From the NCBI GenBank assembly GCA_947630195.1, contig CANRGQ010000001.1, forward strand, positions 1 to 42,517: a stretch of DNA of 42,517 nucleotides. The letters are read 5' to 3'. The stretch comes from an uncultured Bacilli bacterium (GTDB lineage: Bacteria; Bacillota_I; Bacilli_A; RF39; UBA660). Below, in pieces: positions 8,166-16,460 of the stretch (position 1 is the stretch's first letter; the number at the start of each line of letters is the position of its first letter). The translations under genes were made by a program, and so were the position numbers. Below the pieces are notes generated by a model. That model saw only the letters and a list, made by a program, of their open reading frames with translations. It had not been told where the DNA came from and did no database searches.

Positions 8166-8387
8166 TTATTTTTTTTCGTATGATATTTCTCTAATTAAAA
8201 TATCGGTAATTGTATCTTCTTTTGGATAGCCTCTATCTAGTTCATCTGCAACTTGTCTTATTAATTTTTCTAAAGTATGTCTTACATTCTTTGGAAGTTG
8301 ATTAAAATAAGAACCATAAAGGTCGTGTAGAATTTCATCTAAAACTAGCATAGCTGTACTAACTTCAAAAGTTTTTCTTTTTAGCAT
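8166..8387 (-). CDS. Small hypothetical protein
   Basis: A 73-residue helical, acidic protein (STAMLVLDEILHDLYGSYF, LEKLIRQVADELDRGYPKED) with no membrane segment. It starts at ATG with AAAGGAGGTG upstream, an almost perfect ribosome site. It opens a sub-operon after the terminator at 8471-8500. No known domain; the position between PrgI and VirB4 genes suggests a transfer accessory or regulator. Confidence 0.72.
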   Translation of the reverse strand: MLKRKTFEVSTAMLVLDEILHDLYGSYFNQLPKNVRHTLEKLIRQVADELDRGYPKEDTITDILIREISYEKK

Positions 8388-8470
8388 TTAATATCACCTC
8401 CTTTTGTGTGATATTAAATCTTAATCAAGTGATATTCCAATCAATTTTAAATCCCTCAAATTGCAATAAT

Positions 8471-8500
8471 AAAAAAGATTACCAATTTCTTGATAATCTT
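8471..8500 (-). terminator. Intrinsic terminator after the TrbL-PrgI genes
   Basis: Minus strand AAGATTATC pairs with GGTAATCTT (nine pairs including one T-G) around an 8-nt loop, followed by a TTTTTT run and TTATT. It divides the VirB6/PrgI part of the operon from the VirB4/M23 part, so the latter may have its own promoter in 8388-8470, where I could not define one. Confidence 0.75.
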
Positions 8501-8590
8501 AATTCAAAAAAAAGTGGTGTGTTTTTATAAAACCGATGTACTATTAAAAAATAGCATATTTTTTTAATTATTTCTATTTAAAACAATATA

Positions 8591-8866
8591 TTATTTATAT
8601 TTATACATTTTTTGACGTTTTTGGTATATAACAAATTTCTTTAAAAACATAAAAGTATTACCACCATTAGGTAGTGGAAATAGTAATAAGAAAGTTAATA
8701 TTGGAAAGAATGTGAAAAGAAAAATTTTTAAATAAAAATTACTTGTGAATAGTTGTAATAAATAACCTATACCACACATTAATGCCATTACTAATAATTC
8801 AACAAATCCAAATCCTTTAAATATTTCATTTTTTGTTTTTATATTTTTAGGAATAAGATATATCAT
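8591..8866 (-). CDS. PrgI/DUF5592-like VirB3-type channel protein
   Basis: A small inner-membrane protein of 91 residues from the ATG at 8864-8866 (two further codons if the ATG at 8872 is used). The start overlaps the trbL stop as ATGA, with GGAA 6 nt upstream, which favours the second ATG. It shows the family layout: a conserved YLIPKNIKTKNEIFKGFGFV entry, two adjacent transmembrane helices (about residues 24-40 and 46-62), then FPLPNGGNTFMFLKKFVIY and a basic tail. PrgI/VirB3 proteins link the VirB4 ATPase to the membrane channel, consistent with trbL upstream and virB4 downstream. Confidence 0.85.
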   Translation of the reverse strand: MIYLIPKNIKTKNEIFKGFGFVELLVMALMCGIGYLLQLFTSNFYLKIFLFTFFPILTFLLLFPLPNGGNTFMFLKKFVIYQKRQKMYKYK

Positions 8867-10173
8867 GTCCATTTCCTAACATTATTTTTCATTTTATTTT
8901 GATTAATATAAAGATTCCTCATTGGATTTATTGATGATGAATTTCTGAATCTATTTTCATTACTTTGAGATGGATTATTTTTATTAGAACTAAAGAAATT
9001 GTTATTTGTTTGAGATGCTGAATAATTATTATGGTTTTTAAAATCCATATTAGCTGAGTCCGGCATCTCTGGACTAGATCCCCTAAATTTATTTGCCATA
9101 TTTACAAACCCTCTTCCTAATTTAGTGCCACCATTAACAATAGCTGAGCCTATCGAAACAGCTTTATCTTTGGCATAACTTAAACCTCTTCCAGTTGAAG
9201 ATGCCATTGCTATAATTGATTGAATACCACCAAGCCCTTCCGAAACTCCGGATTGTTGATTTAAAAGAGTTTTAATAATTGTCGGTGTAGTAATAATGAA
9301 TATTAAAGCTCCTAATATAAGAAAGATACTTGCTCCAATACCAGTGTCATTTGATGCATCAGCACATAGGTTTAATAATAGTCCGATACATACAAACTGC
9401 ACAACGGTTACTAGAAAAGCACCCATTGTTGATTTGCACCAAACATTAAATGCTCCTGCTTGGCTAGTAGTTAATGAAGTACAACAAAAAGGTCCGATAA
9501 CTTTATAGAGGGCTATTTCCATTACTCGGGATGCAATCTGAATCCCGACATAAAATAATAAAAAAACCATAATAATTGAAATAACAAATAACATAAAAAA
9601 GTTGAGAGAGTAGACATATACATCACCTAAACCAACAAAACCCCCTGTGGTTTCGTTAATATCTATGGTTTTATAATTAGAAACAAGTTCTTCTATCTTA
9701 TCTTCTTCCATTTCATTATCATATACCATTGCTCTAATGATGGAAGATGAAAGAGAAGTATCCGAATTAGTATCGGTCATACTCGACACTTCCAAAACAG
9801 CATCATTTAATGCAGTTGAAACATTTTGTCCAAATTGAAATAGGGGTGTTATTAAGAACATCATAACTATAGCAATTAAAACTCCTCGATATACTACAAA
9901 CGGACTACTTCTTTCATCATTTTTTATTATATAATTCATAACTAGTTCTATAATGGTTTTTAAAACTAACCAACTACAGGCTACAATTAAAGCTCCACCA
10001 AATATTTTATTAACATACTCATTATCAAAAAATTGATATCGCCATACTTTGTCAATTGTATTAAAGATATTATTTAATGCCCATAGAACACCTTTAGACA
10101 TATTCCAAAAAATAGACCTAAAAATGTCATTTATAAAACTTTGTTTAACTGGTTGAATATCTAAAAGAAAAAT
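8863..10173 (-). CDS. trbL: TrbL/VirB6-like polytopic channel protein, likely AUU start
   Basis: A multi-pass membrane protein forming part of the transfer pore. At least six hydrophobic segments are visible (for example ALIVACSWLVLKTIIELVM, YRGVLIAIVMMFLITPLF, FMLFVISIIMVFLLFYVGI, FLILGALIFIITTPTIIKTL), followed by a Ser/Asn-rich cytoplasmic tail, the usual TrbL/VirB6 layout. The first ATG (10099-10101) has only a weak GGA. In frame 24 codons upstream is ATT (10171-10173), 8 nt after AGGAGG that overlaps the sortase stop, and the added FLLDIQPVKQSFINDIFRS fits the amphipathic N-terminus of the family. I take AUU as the start (436 residues). Confidence 0.88.
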   Translation of the reverse strand: MFLLDIQPVKQSFINDIFRSIFWNMSKGVLWALNNIFNTIDKVWRYQFFDNEYVNKIFGGALIVACSWLVLKTIIELVMNYIIKNDERSSPFVVYRGVLIAIVMMFLITPLFQFGQNVSTALNDAVLEVSSMTDTNSDTSLSSSIIRAMVYDNEMEEDKIEELVSNYKTIDINETTGGFVGLGDVYVYSLNFFMLFVISIIMVFLLFYVGIQIASRVMEIALYKVIGPFCCTSLTTSQAGAFNVWCKSTMGAFLVTVVQFVCIGLLLNLCADASNDTGIGASIFLILGALIFIITTPTIIKTLLNQQSGVSEGLGGIQSIIAMASSTGRGLSYAKDKAVSIGSAIVNGGTKLGRGFVNMANKFRGSSPEMPDSANMDFKNHNNYSASQTNNNFFSSNKNNPSQSNENRFRNSSSINPMRNLYINQNKMKNNVRKWT

Positions 10174-10185
10174 TTAAAGCACCTC

Positions 10186-10797
10186 CTAAAAAATCTCTTG
10201 ATTGATTAAATTACTGACAATTACTATTTGTTTAGTTCTATCAGTTTGACTACAAGTGGTTAATACTAACATCTTATTATTAGACCTAATAACTTCAATA
10301 TCACCATCTTTTAATACATCATATTTAGAAACAATTTCATAAGTGTACTTAATACCTTTATAATAAACATAAATTAAATCATTAGTATTTAGTTTATATA
10401 AATATTTAAAATAAGACCTTTTTCCATTTCCTGAATGACCAGCAATAGCCAGTAAACTTTTATCTTCATCAGGCATTGTTGAATTTTTCAACACTTCAAT
10501 ATTTTTATTAACATTGTTATTTTTATCACCGAGAGAAAGAAAACCTCTTTTTAAATTAATTTTTGGAATTTCTAAAATACCAATATAATTAATTTCATTA
10601 GAAGTAGTGTTATTATTTTTAATAACTTCTTCATCTTTATGAGCATAAGTAGTAAAAAATTCATTTACTAAATTTTCATTATTTTTATTTGAAATATAAA
10701 TATTTGCATAATAAATTAGAATCCCAAATATAGATAAAAGAATTAAAAGAGAGCCAATTTTAAAAAATCGACTCTTATTTTTTTCTTTTTTCATCAT
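10186..10797 (-). CDS. srt: Sortase paired with the SpaA-type adhesin
   Basis: A 203-residue cysteine transpeptidase with an N-terminal membrane anchor (about residues 12-34). Catalytic residues are visible: H121 in LAIAGHSGNG, C182 in LVLTTCSQTD and R187 in TDRTKQIVIVSN. It should attach the upstream adhesin to the cell wall or join adhesin subunits. It starts inside the end of the adhesin gene (23-nt overlap) at ATGATG with no strong ribosome site, implying coupled translation. Its stop overlaps the AGGAGG used by trbL, so a sortase is embedded in the conjugation operon. The exact class (B/D-like) is unsettled. Confidence 0.9.
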   Translation of the reverse strand: MMKKEKNKSRFFKIGSLLILLSIFGILIYYANIYISNKNNENLVNEFFTTYAHKDEEVIKNNNTTSNEINYIGILEIPKINLKRGFLSLGDKNNNVNKNIEVLKNSTMPDEDKSLLAIAGHSGNGKRSYFKYLYKLNTNDLIYVYYKGIKYTYEIVSKYDVLKDGDIEVIRSNNKMLVLTTCSQTDRTKQIVIVSNLINQEIF

Positions 10798-13700
10798 ATA
10801 TCAAAAACCCAATACCTGCGAATATACAAACTAAAGCAATTATATCAATTATTGTTGATTCATTGGCTGAAGTTTTAGGAACAGGTATTTTTTCATTAGT
10901 CATGTCACTCTTTACTACAATTCCATCCTCTAAAATTTCAAAGAACATTTTCTCGGGATTTAAAATGTAGCCATCCGGTGCTTGTTTTTCTAAAATATAG
11001 TATTTTCCATATTTTAAATTCTCAATAATTACTTTGCCATTTTCATCAGTTAAACCACTAAAAATTAGCTCATCTTTATCAGTGTAAACTTCAATCAATG
11101 TATTAGGCAGTGGATTACCGGTTGAGATGTCCGTTTTTGTAAATTCTAAAGTACCAGTAATTAGTTTGTTTTCCATATTGGCTTTAACAATCTCACCATT
11201 TCTTCTAATGCTAAAATACATCTTTTCCGTATTTAAAACATAACCCTCTGGTGCTTCTTTTTCTAAAATATAATAGCTTCCATATCTTAATTTCTTAATA
11301 AAAATCTTGCCATATTCATCAGTTCTTCCTCTAAAAATTAATTTATCATTAATAGTATAAATTTCAATTAAGGTATTAGGAAGTGGCTCACCAGTTGAGA
11401 TGTCGGTTTTAGTAAATTCTAATTTTCCAGTAATAGGAACATCTTTCATTTCTGATTTAATAATTTCGCCATCTTCTTTTATCTCAAAATACATTCTATC
11501 TTTGTTGATAAGATATCCTCTAGGAGCTTCTTTTTCCAAGAAATAATACTTACCTGTTTTTAAGTTCTCGATAATAATTTTTCCGTATTTATCAGTTCGA
11601 CCACTAAATATTAATTCATTATCAATAGTATAAACTTCAATTAAAGTATTAGGTAAAGGCTTACCTGTCGAAATATCAACTTTTGTTATTTCAATCTTAC
11701 CTTTTTTTAGATAATTTTTTAAAGTGATTTCTTGTTCAATGATTGGTGTATATTGGTCTCGATATTCTAAATTGAACTCATATTCTTTAGTATCTAAAAC
11801 ATAACCATCAATAGTTTCAATTTCTTTTAAAATATACTTGCCAAGTTTTAAATCCAAAAATTCAGCATAGCCATCTTTATTTGTTATAGCTGTTGCAATC
11901 AATTTCCCTTTTTCATCATATAGACCAAATTTAATTCCTTTTAAAGCAATTTCTTCATAAGTGAAACTGCCATCTTCAATAACAAATTCTTCGCCAGTTT
12001 TATGAATAACTATTTTGCCACGAACTTCTTGATTTTCAAATTCGACTTCTAATATTACTCCTAAATCATCATCAAAAGTGAATTCAGCATCTTTTTTAAC
12101 TTCAAATTTTAATGGCTCTCTATTCCACAAGTATCCATCAATGACTTGGTCAATTTCTTCTAATTGATAATGACCAACTTCTAATCCGTATGGCGTATAT
12201 AAAATGCCTTCTTCATTTGTTTTAAATACACATAATTTTTCATTAGTAGGGTAACTAACCATTTGACAAACATAATCGCCAGTATCTAAATTTTTTATCT
12301 TAAATTTTATACCGGCAATAGGCAATTCTTCTTTTGTAACGGAATCTATTTTTGTAACTTTAATTCGTGCCTTTATTGGTCCATTATTGATAACTTTATC
12401 AACATCTTTATTTTTAATATCGATTTCAAAGCATCTTGCATCTTCTGAATCAAGAGCTCCTTTAGTTTGACAAACACTATATCTTCCATAAGGTAAAGTT
12501 ATTTTTGCTCGACCTTTATCATCAGTAGTAATAGTGCCTACCTTTTTATTTTTACTAATTAATGTTATATCAAATACTGCATTTGGCTCGGTTTCTATTT
12601 CACCAGTTGTGCCATCACTTTTGACTTTAAATAAATGAAAATCAAATTTATAAACTTCTTCTTTAGAAGTTACAGAAACAACTTGGTCGTGTTCTTCAAT
12701 AGTTACATTATAAGTTTTGGTGTCTATTTTATAACCGACATTTGGTGTTTTTTCTCTTACGGTGTAATTTCCAACTTCAAGAGCTCTAGATTTGGCTTTA
12801 CAATTACTACCAATTGTTAAAGTATCAACTTCTTCGCCGTCTTCATTATAAATGCCATAAATAGCTCCGACTAATTTAGCATCTCCTTGTGCCTCACAAC
12901 TATTGTTTTCAGAGTCAACTTTGGTAATCTCGATATAACCCTCACTTGCTTCACCAGAAACTCTTGCATAAATGGGGTCTACATTACCATTTGTTATTAG
13001 GTTTTGAGAATCGGCTAGAGTTAAAAATAAAACACTATGGTCATAAGAGCCTCGACCATTTTTAACTAATGTAACACTTACTTCGCCACCATTTTCAGTA
13101 GTTATTGATAGTTTATTTCCATTAATTTGGGCTGTACAATTGTTACAACTATCAACCGAGAATTGACTTAAAACATTGTTGGTATCTTCCAATTCTTGCG
13201 TTTCGCCTTTCTTTAGTTTTACAGATGTTCCATTAAAACTAGGAGTTACTGAATGATTATCTACAAGTGCTTGGATTTCGTTCATAGCATTTGTAACAGT
13301 AGCAGGATCGTTGACTTTAGAACAGCCATCAGTACATAATGTATTAGTAAATACTGTTGGCTCAATAGTTCTATAAATAAGCATTTGAGTTGCGACAATA
13401 TAAATGCTATTAGTATGAGTTCCATAACCATATCCATAATGAGCATATAATTGCATTTTTCTTAATTGCTCTAGTGTTAATTGATTAGTTGGCTTTTCTT
13501 GAGAATTATTTACTAAATCTAAAATGCTCGTATCATCATAATTATAAACATTATAAGTTTTAGAACGATTCATTACTTCGCCCGGAGCAATACAATATGC
13601 TTGAGCTCCCACACTTACTCCACTTGTTATTTTAGTATTAAGAATTTGCCCATATCTATTAAAATGACTTGAACTTTCCATATGGGCATGATAGTAATCG

Positions 13701-13804
13701 CCGACATTTTTGGATGTTACTTTAGCTGTATCGGCTTTAACTATATTTACATCTAATAGTAATAATAATAAAATTATGATAAAAATAAAATTTTTTCCTT
13801 TCAT
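10775..13804 (-). CDS. Large thioester and SpaA/Cna_B repeat surface adhesin
   Basis: A 1009-residue cell-wall protein from the ATG at 13802-13804, with GGAGGTG 6-8 nt upstream. Order: signal peptide (about 1-24); a thioester domain with the CIAPG cysteine (C71) and the ATQMLIYR glutamine (Q140), the pair that forms a reactive thioester in Gram-positive adhesins; then seven SpaA/Cna_B beta-sandwich repeats from about residue 290. The last three (about 91 residues each) are near copies sharing KTDISTG.PLPNTLIE and LEKEAP.GY.LN. The C-terminus is VPKTS (975-979), a hydrophobic helix and a KRKK tail: a sorting signal with Ser where LPxTG has Gly. The neighbouring sortase is its probable processor. 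In an element this would favour mating-pair contact or host attachment. Confidence 0.92.
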   Translation of the reverse strand: MKGKNFIFIIILLLLLLDVNIVKADTAKVTSKNVGDYYHAHMESSSHFNRYGQILNTKITSGVSVGAQAYCIAPGEVMNRSKTYNVYNYDDTSILDLVNNSQEKPTNQLTLEQLRKMQLYAHYGYGYGTHTNSIYIVATQMLIYRTIEPTVFTNTLCTDGCSKVNDPATVTNAMNEIQALVDNHSVTPSFNGTSVKLKKGETQELEDTNNVLSQFSVDSCNNCTAQINGNKLSITTENGGEVSVTLVKNGRGSYDHSVLFLTLADSQNLITNGNVDPIYARVSGEASEGYIEITKVDSENNSCEAQGDAKLVGAIYGIYNEDGEEVDTLTIGSNCKAKSRALEVGNYTVREKTPNVGYKIDTKTYNVTIEEHDQVVSVTSKEEVYKFDFHLFKVKSDGTTGEIETEPNAVFDITLISKNKKVGTITTDDKGRAKITLPYGRYSVCQTKGALDSEDARCFEIDIKNKDVDKVINNGPIKARIKVTKIDSVTKEELPIAGIKFKIKNLDTGDYVCQMVSYPTNEKLCVFKTNEEGILYTPYGLEVGHYQLEEIDQVIDGYLWNREPLKFEVKKDAEFTFDDDLGVILEVEFENQEVRGKIVIHKTGEEFVIEDGSFTYEEIALKGIKFGLYDEKGKLIATAITNKDGYAEFLDLKLGKYILKEIETIDGYVLDTKEYEFNLEYRDQYTPIIEQEITLKNYLKKGKIEITKVDISTGKPLPNTLIEVYTIDNELIFSGRTDKYGKIIIENLKTGKYYFLEKEAPRGYLINKDRMYFEIKEDGEIIKSEMKDVPITGKLEFTKTDISTGEPLPNTLIEIYTINDKLIFRGRTDEYGKIFIKKLRYGSYYILEKEAPEGYVLNTEKMYFSIRRNGEIVKANMENKLITGTLEFTKTDISTGNPLPNTLIEVYTDKDELIFSGLTDENGKVIIENLKYGKYYILEKQAPDGYILNPEKMFFEILEDGIVVKSDMTNEKIPVPKTSANESTIIDIIALVCIFAGIGFLIYDEKRKK

Positions 13805-13827
13805 TATAAACACCTCCATTTTGTCAT

Positions 13828-13854
13828 AAAAAAAATAAGTTTTCACTTATTTTT
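13828..13854 (-). terminator. Terminator/attenuator ahead of the adhesin gene
   Basis: Minus strand AAAAATAAGT - GAAA - ACTTATTTTT forms a perfect 10-bp stem with a stable GAAA loop and an uninterrupted T run (13828-13835 complement). It lies between the stop at 13872 and the adhesin start at 13804, only 24 nt before that start, so the adhesin, sortase and trbL genes depend on readthrough. Confidence 0.8.
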
Positions 13855-13871
13855 AAAATTATTGTTACTTA

Positions 13872-14594
13872 TTAATTTTTTCCGGTACAAGCATACCCAA
13901 GACTTTTTAAATATTGAATAGCACTTATACCATTTCCATTTTCAAATGAAACACTATTTGGAAGATAAATCATGTCGTTATCTTCACAAAGTTTTTTGGG
14001 AACATATAAACTAATTGAATAAATCTTTGCCTCACAAGTATCGTCAGAGTATTCTCTAGGAACTGGTGAAATGAAAAAGCCATATAAATAATTCCTAGCA
14101 ATTCTATCGCCGTCATTATAAGCCTCTTCATAACTATTGTAAAATCTTAATGTATCATAAGTTTTAGACAAGTTGTTTAGCCATTTTACATATCCCTCAT
14201 CATTGTTATTGCAAGTATGCTTTTCTTTAACTTCATTATTAGATGGTTGCTTATTATCCGAAACATTATTATCATTTTGTTTATTATTGGTAGCTGTATC
14301 TTTGCTGTTTGAAGTTTGCTTTTTATCTTCTTTTGAAGTTTTATCTTGATTGTCATTAGAAATAGGCTCTTCAACTTCAGGACTACTGTTGTTCTCAACA
14401 TCACTAGATTCGTTATCATCATTATTGTTGTTATTTTCATATTGCAAGTTATCATTAATTTTTTGCGTATCATTAGGATTTGGATTATTAGACTCTTTGT
14501 TATTCAAAACAACAAAGTAGGTAATACAAGTTCCCAACAATATAATTAAAATAATACTTATTAGTATAATTAATATTTTTTTGCTTTTTTTCAT
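13872..14594 (-). CDS. Anchored extracellular protein with an Asn/Ser/Asp-rich linker
   Basis: A 240-residue protein started at ATG 14592-14594 (GGAAGG upstream) with an N-terminal membrane helix (about residues 7-27), a low-complexity linker of about 100 residues rich in Asn, Asp, Ser, Lys and Gln, and a compact C-terminal domain of about 110 residues with four or five cysteines (HTCNNN, DDTCEAK, PKKLCEDN, LGYACTGKN). The layout is of a surface domain held away from the membrane on a flexible stalk. No family recognised. It lies just upstream of the adhesin, so a role in mating-pair surface contact is an inference. Confidence 0.75.
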   Translation of the reverse strand: MKKSKKILIILISIILIILLGTCITYFVVLNNKESNNPNPNDTQKINDNLQYENNNNNDDNESSDVENNSSPEVEEPISNDNQDKTSKEDKKQTSNSKDTATNNKQNDNNVSDNKQPSNNEVKEKHTCNNNDEGYVKWLNNLSKTYDTLRFYNSYEEAYNDGDRIARNYLYGFFISPVPREYSDDTCEAKIYSISLYVPKKLCEDNDMIYLPNSVSFENGNGISAIQYLKSLGYACTGKN

Positions 14595-14652
14595 ACCATA
14601 CCTTCCTTTAACTCGCATTGTACGACAATGTTATAAAAAAATCAAATTTTTT

Positions 14653-14937
14653 TTAATAATCTTTTTCTAAATATTGCTTTAAATAGTTTAAATCATTAAT
14701 TAAATCGTGTAAATTACACCGAAGTTCAATTCTTTTTTGATTATTATTAAATTTGTCACAAAAGTATTTTAAAATGGTTTCTATAAAAATAGGATTATTT
14801 ATATTTTCTTTTAAAATGTCTTTAGCATCATTTTTACTTAAATCATTTTTTTCGAAAATATTAAAATAGTCCAACATATCAAAAATGCGATTTAATAAAT
14901 TTTTGCTTTTTATAAAGTAATAATAATTCTTTTGCAT
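14653..14937 (-). CDS. Hypothetical small helical protein
   Basis: A 94-residue Lys/Asn/Phe-rich protein predicted soluble and helical (NLLNRIFDMLDYFNIFEKND, LRCNLHDLINDLNYLKQYLEKDY). It starts one base after the stop of the 130-residue gene, so the two are co-translated. The ribosome site is weak. No recognised domain. Confidence 0.65.
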   Translation of the reverse strand: MQKNYYYFIKSKNLLNRIFDMLDYFNIFEKNDLSKNDAKDILKENINNPIFIETILKYFCDKFNNNQKRIELRCNLHDLINDLNYLKQYLEKDY

Positions 14938-14938
14938 T

Positions 14939-15331
14939 TTATATTTTTATATCCTTATTTATATATGTGGCATCACTTACTATCTCTTCGATATCACAAT
15001 CACTATAATCAACTGCACTATAAAAATCAAGATTTTCATTTAAATACTTTTGAGTTTCATTAACAATTGATTTAATATCAGTTATATTACAAATATCAAT
15101 TAAATAATTATTAATGAATATATTTACTCGATAAACAAAGTCACCAACTTTAGAATAAAATAAATCGTTATCTAAAACAAAGTTATTTCTAAATTTACTA
15201 TAAAAGGTATTATGTAGATTTTTATCAAATATTACTTGCTTAATTAAATTACAATTTTTAAGGGGAATATTTTCTACTTTTTCTTGATGTAGAATCTCTT
15301 TAATAATTTTATCAAAACTTTTTCTTTTCAT
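14939..15331 (-). CDS. Hypothetical protein coupled to the VirB2-like gene
   Basis: A 130-residue soluble acidic protein (MKRKSFDKIIKEILHQEKV ... DYSDCDIEEIVSDATYINKD). Its ATG forms a TAATG overlap with the end of the small membrane protein upstream. No domain recognised and no membrane segment. The position suggests an accessory of the transfer machinery. Confidence 0.68.
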   Translation of the reverse strand: MKRKSFDKIIKEILHQEKVENIPLKNCNLIKQVIFDKNLHNTFYSKFRNNFVLDNDLFYSKVGDFVYRVNIFINNYLIDICNITDIKSIVNETQKYLNENLDFYSAVDYSDCDIEEIVSDATYINKDIKI

Positions 15332-15597
15332 TATTTAAAATAGCCAAAAATCCAACTAACAAATTCAGCAGTAATTAAAGAACATACTCCTGCAATTATA
15401 GTCGATTTTATCTTTCTATCATAACTGGCTTTATGATTATCGTCAGTAGCTGTCATTTTTAAGACACAATCTTTAGCCACAAAGAAAGCAGTAGCTCCAA
15501 TAACAAAAAGTCTTAAATAATTTGTAGCATCCTGAATAAGACTTAAAACATCTTGTAATATGCTATCTATAATTATTCCCCAAAATTGTATTATTTT
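15331..15597 (-). CDS. Small two-helix membrane protein, VirB2/TrbC-like, start unclear
   Basis: An open frame of 88 codons ending in TAATG overlap with the next gene. It encodes an amphipathic start (DSILQDVLSLIQDATNYL), a hydrophobic helix RLFVIGATAFFVAKDC, a polar loop and a second helix STIIAGVCSLITAEFVSWIF, the size and layout of conjugative pilin-like VirB2/TrbC proteins. There is no ATG, GTG or TTG in a sensible place. GGAGG lies upstream at about 15621, 8 nt before ATT (15611-15613), but that frame joins this one only if one base of an A6 run (15594-15599) is skipped. Internal AUU/AUA initiation after GGGGA is another option. The coding region is well supported, the start is not. Confidence 0.6.
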   Translation of the reverse strand, partial: KIIQFWGIIIDSILQDVLSLIQDATNYLRLFVIGATAFFVAKDCVLKMTATDDNHKASYDRKIKSTIIAGVCSLITAEFVSWIFGYFK

Positions 15598-15632
15598 TTA
15601 GTTTGTTTTGAATATTTAATACCTCCTTAATT

Positions 15633-16427
15633 TTAATATTCTAGTGATATTTTTAGCTGTACACCATTTTCTAATCTCTTTTTAATGATTTCACAATATT
15701 TGCTAGATAATTCAATTCCTATCCATTTTCTATTTAATACTTCACAGCCTAGTAGAGTAGAGCCACTGCCACTTGTAAAATCCAATACTATTTCATTTTC
15801 TTTAGTATAAGTTGAAATTAGATATTCCATAAGATTAATAGGTTTTTGCGTAGGATGATACAATATAGCCTCTCTTGGAAACTGAATTATATTTCTAGGG
15901 TAGTTACTAAATTCTTGGATGCTTTCAAATTTTTTGTCTGACTTTTTTTCTCGTAAATAGTTAACACTTTTTTTAATTGTTTTTATATTAACTGATATTA
16001 ATCCCTGTGGGTAATAGTTAATATGTTGTTTTGCACTAGAGTTTGCTTTGGCTTTAGAAAAAACCATAATATCTTCATAGCATCTTAAGGGTTGATATTT
16101 AGCTGTTTGAAAATTAGTAACTTGGGTTTTAATCCATTTCCAATCATAGCGATATAAGTTTAAATTACTCATCCTTAATTTACTAGAAAAAGGCTCATTA
16201 CCAAACAAAACAATAGCACCATTATCTTTAATGAGTTTTAATAACTTATCCCACATTTCATCAAACGGAATAATGTTATCCCAAGAGAAGTTAGTGACGG
16301 CATATGGTGGGTCAGTTATTATGGCATCCACTTTAACTCCATCTTTTATTAGTTCATCCATTACTTTTAAACAATCACCATTATATAAAACACCATTGTT
16401 GGTTGAATAGTATGGTTTACAAGTTAT
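15633..16427 (-). CDS. Solitary beta-class N6-adenine/N4-cytosine DNA methyltransferase
   Basis: A site-specific DNA methylase. Motif IV is DPPYAVTNFSW (early) and motif I is VLDFTSGSGSTLLGCEVLNR (near the C-terminus), the order of the beta class, with a target-recognition stretch between. The product N-terminus after the start is TCKPYYSTNNGVLYNGDCL. A TTG directly after the upstream stop (16458-16460) could start it but has no ribosome site; GGAGGTG inside that extension lies 7 nt before ATA (16425-16427), so an AUA start is likely (264 residues). No restriction enzyme is adjacent, suggesting a role in element protection or regulation. Confidence 0.88.
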   Translation of the reverse strand: MTCKPYYSTNNGVLYNGDCLKVMDELIKDGVKVDAIITDPPYAVTNFSWDNIIPFDEMWDKLLKLIKDNGAIVLFGNEPFSSKLRMSNLNLYRYDWKWIKTQVTNFQTAKYQPLRCYEDIMVFSKAKANSSAKQHINYYPQGLISVNIKTIKKSVNYLREKKSDKKFESIQEFSNYPRNIIQFPREAILYHPTQKPINLMEYLISTYTKENEIVLDFTSGSGSTLLGCEVLNRKWIGIELSSKYCEIIKKRLENGVQLKISLEY

Positions 16428-16460
16428 TTTATCACCTCCAATCCATTTATAAAAAAACAA

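Noticed and set aside
14186..14549. Frames overlapping the Asn-rich linker gene on both strands
   Set aside because: They are Met/Ile-rich shadows of the low-complexity AAT/GAT repeats in the real gene at 13872-14594.
16428..16460. TTG start for the methylase
   Set aside because: It directly follows the previous stop with no Shine-Dalgarno, and the extension contains the GGAGG that serves the ATA codon.
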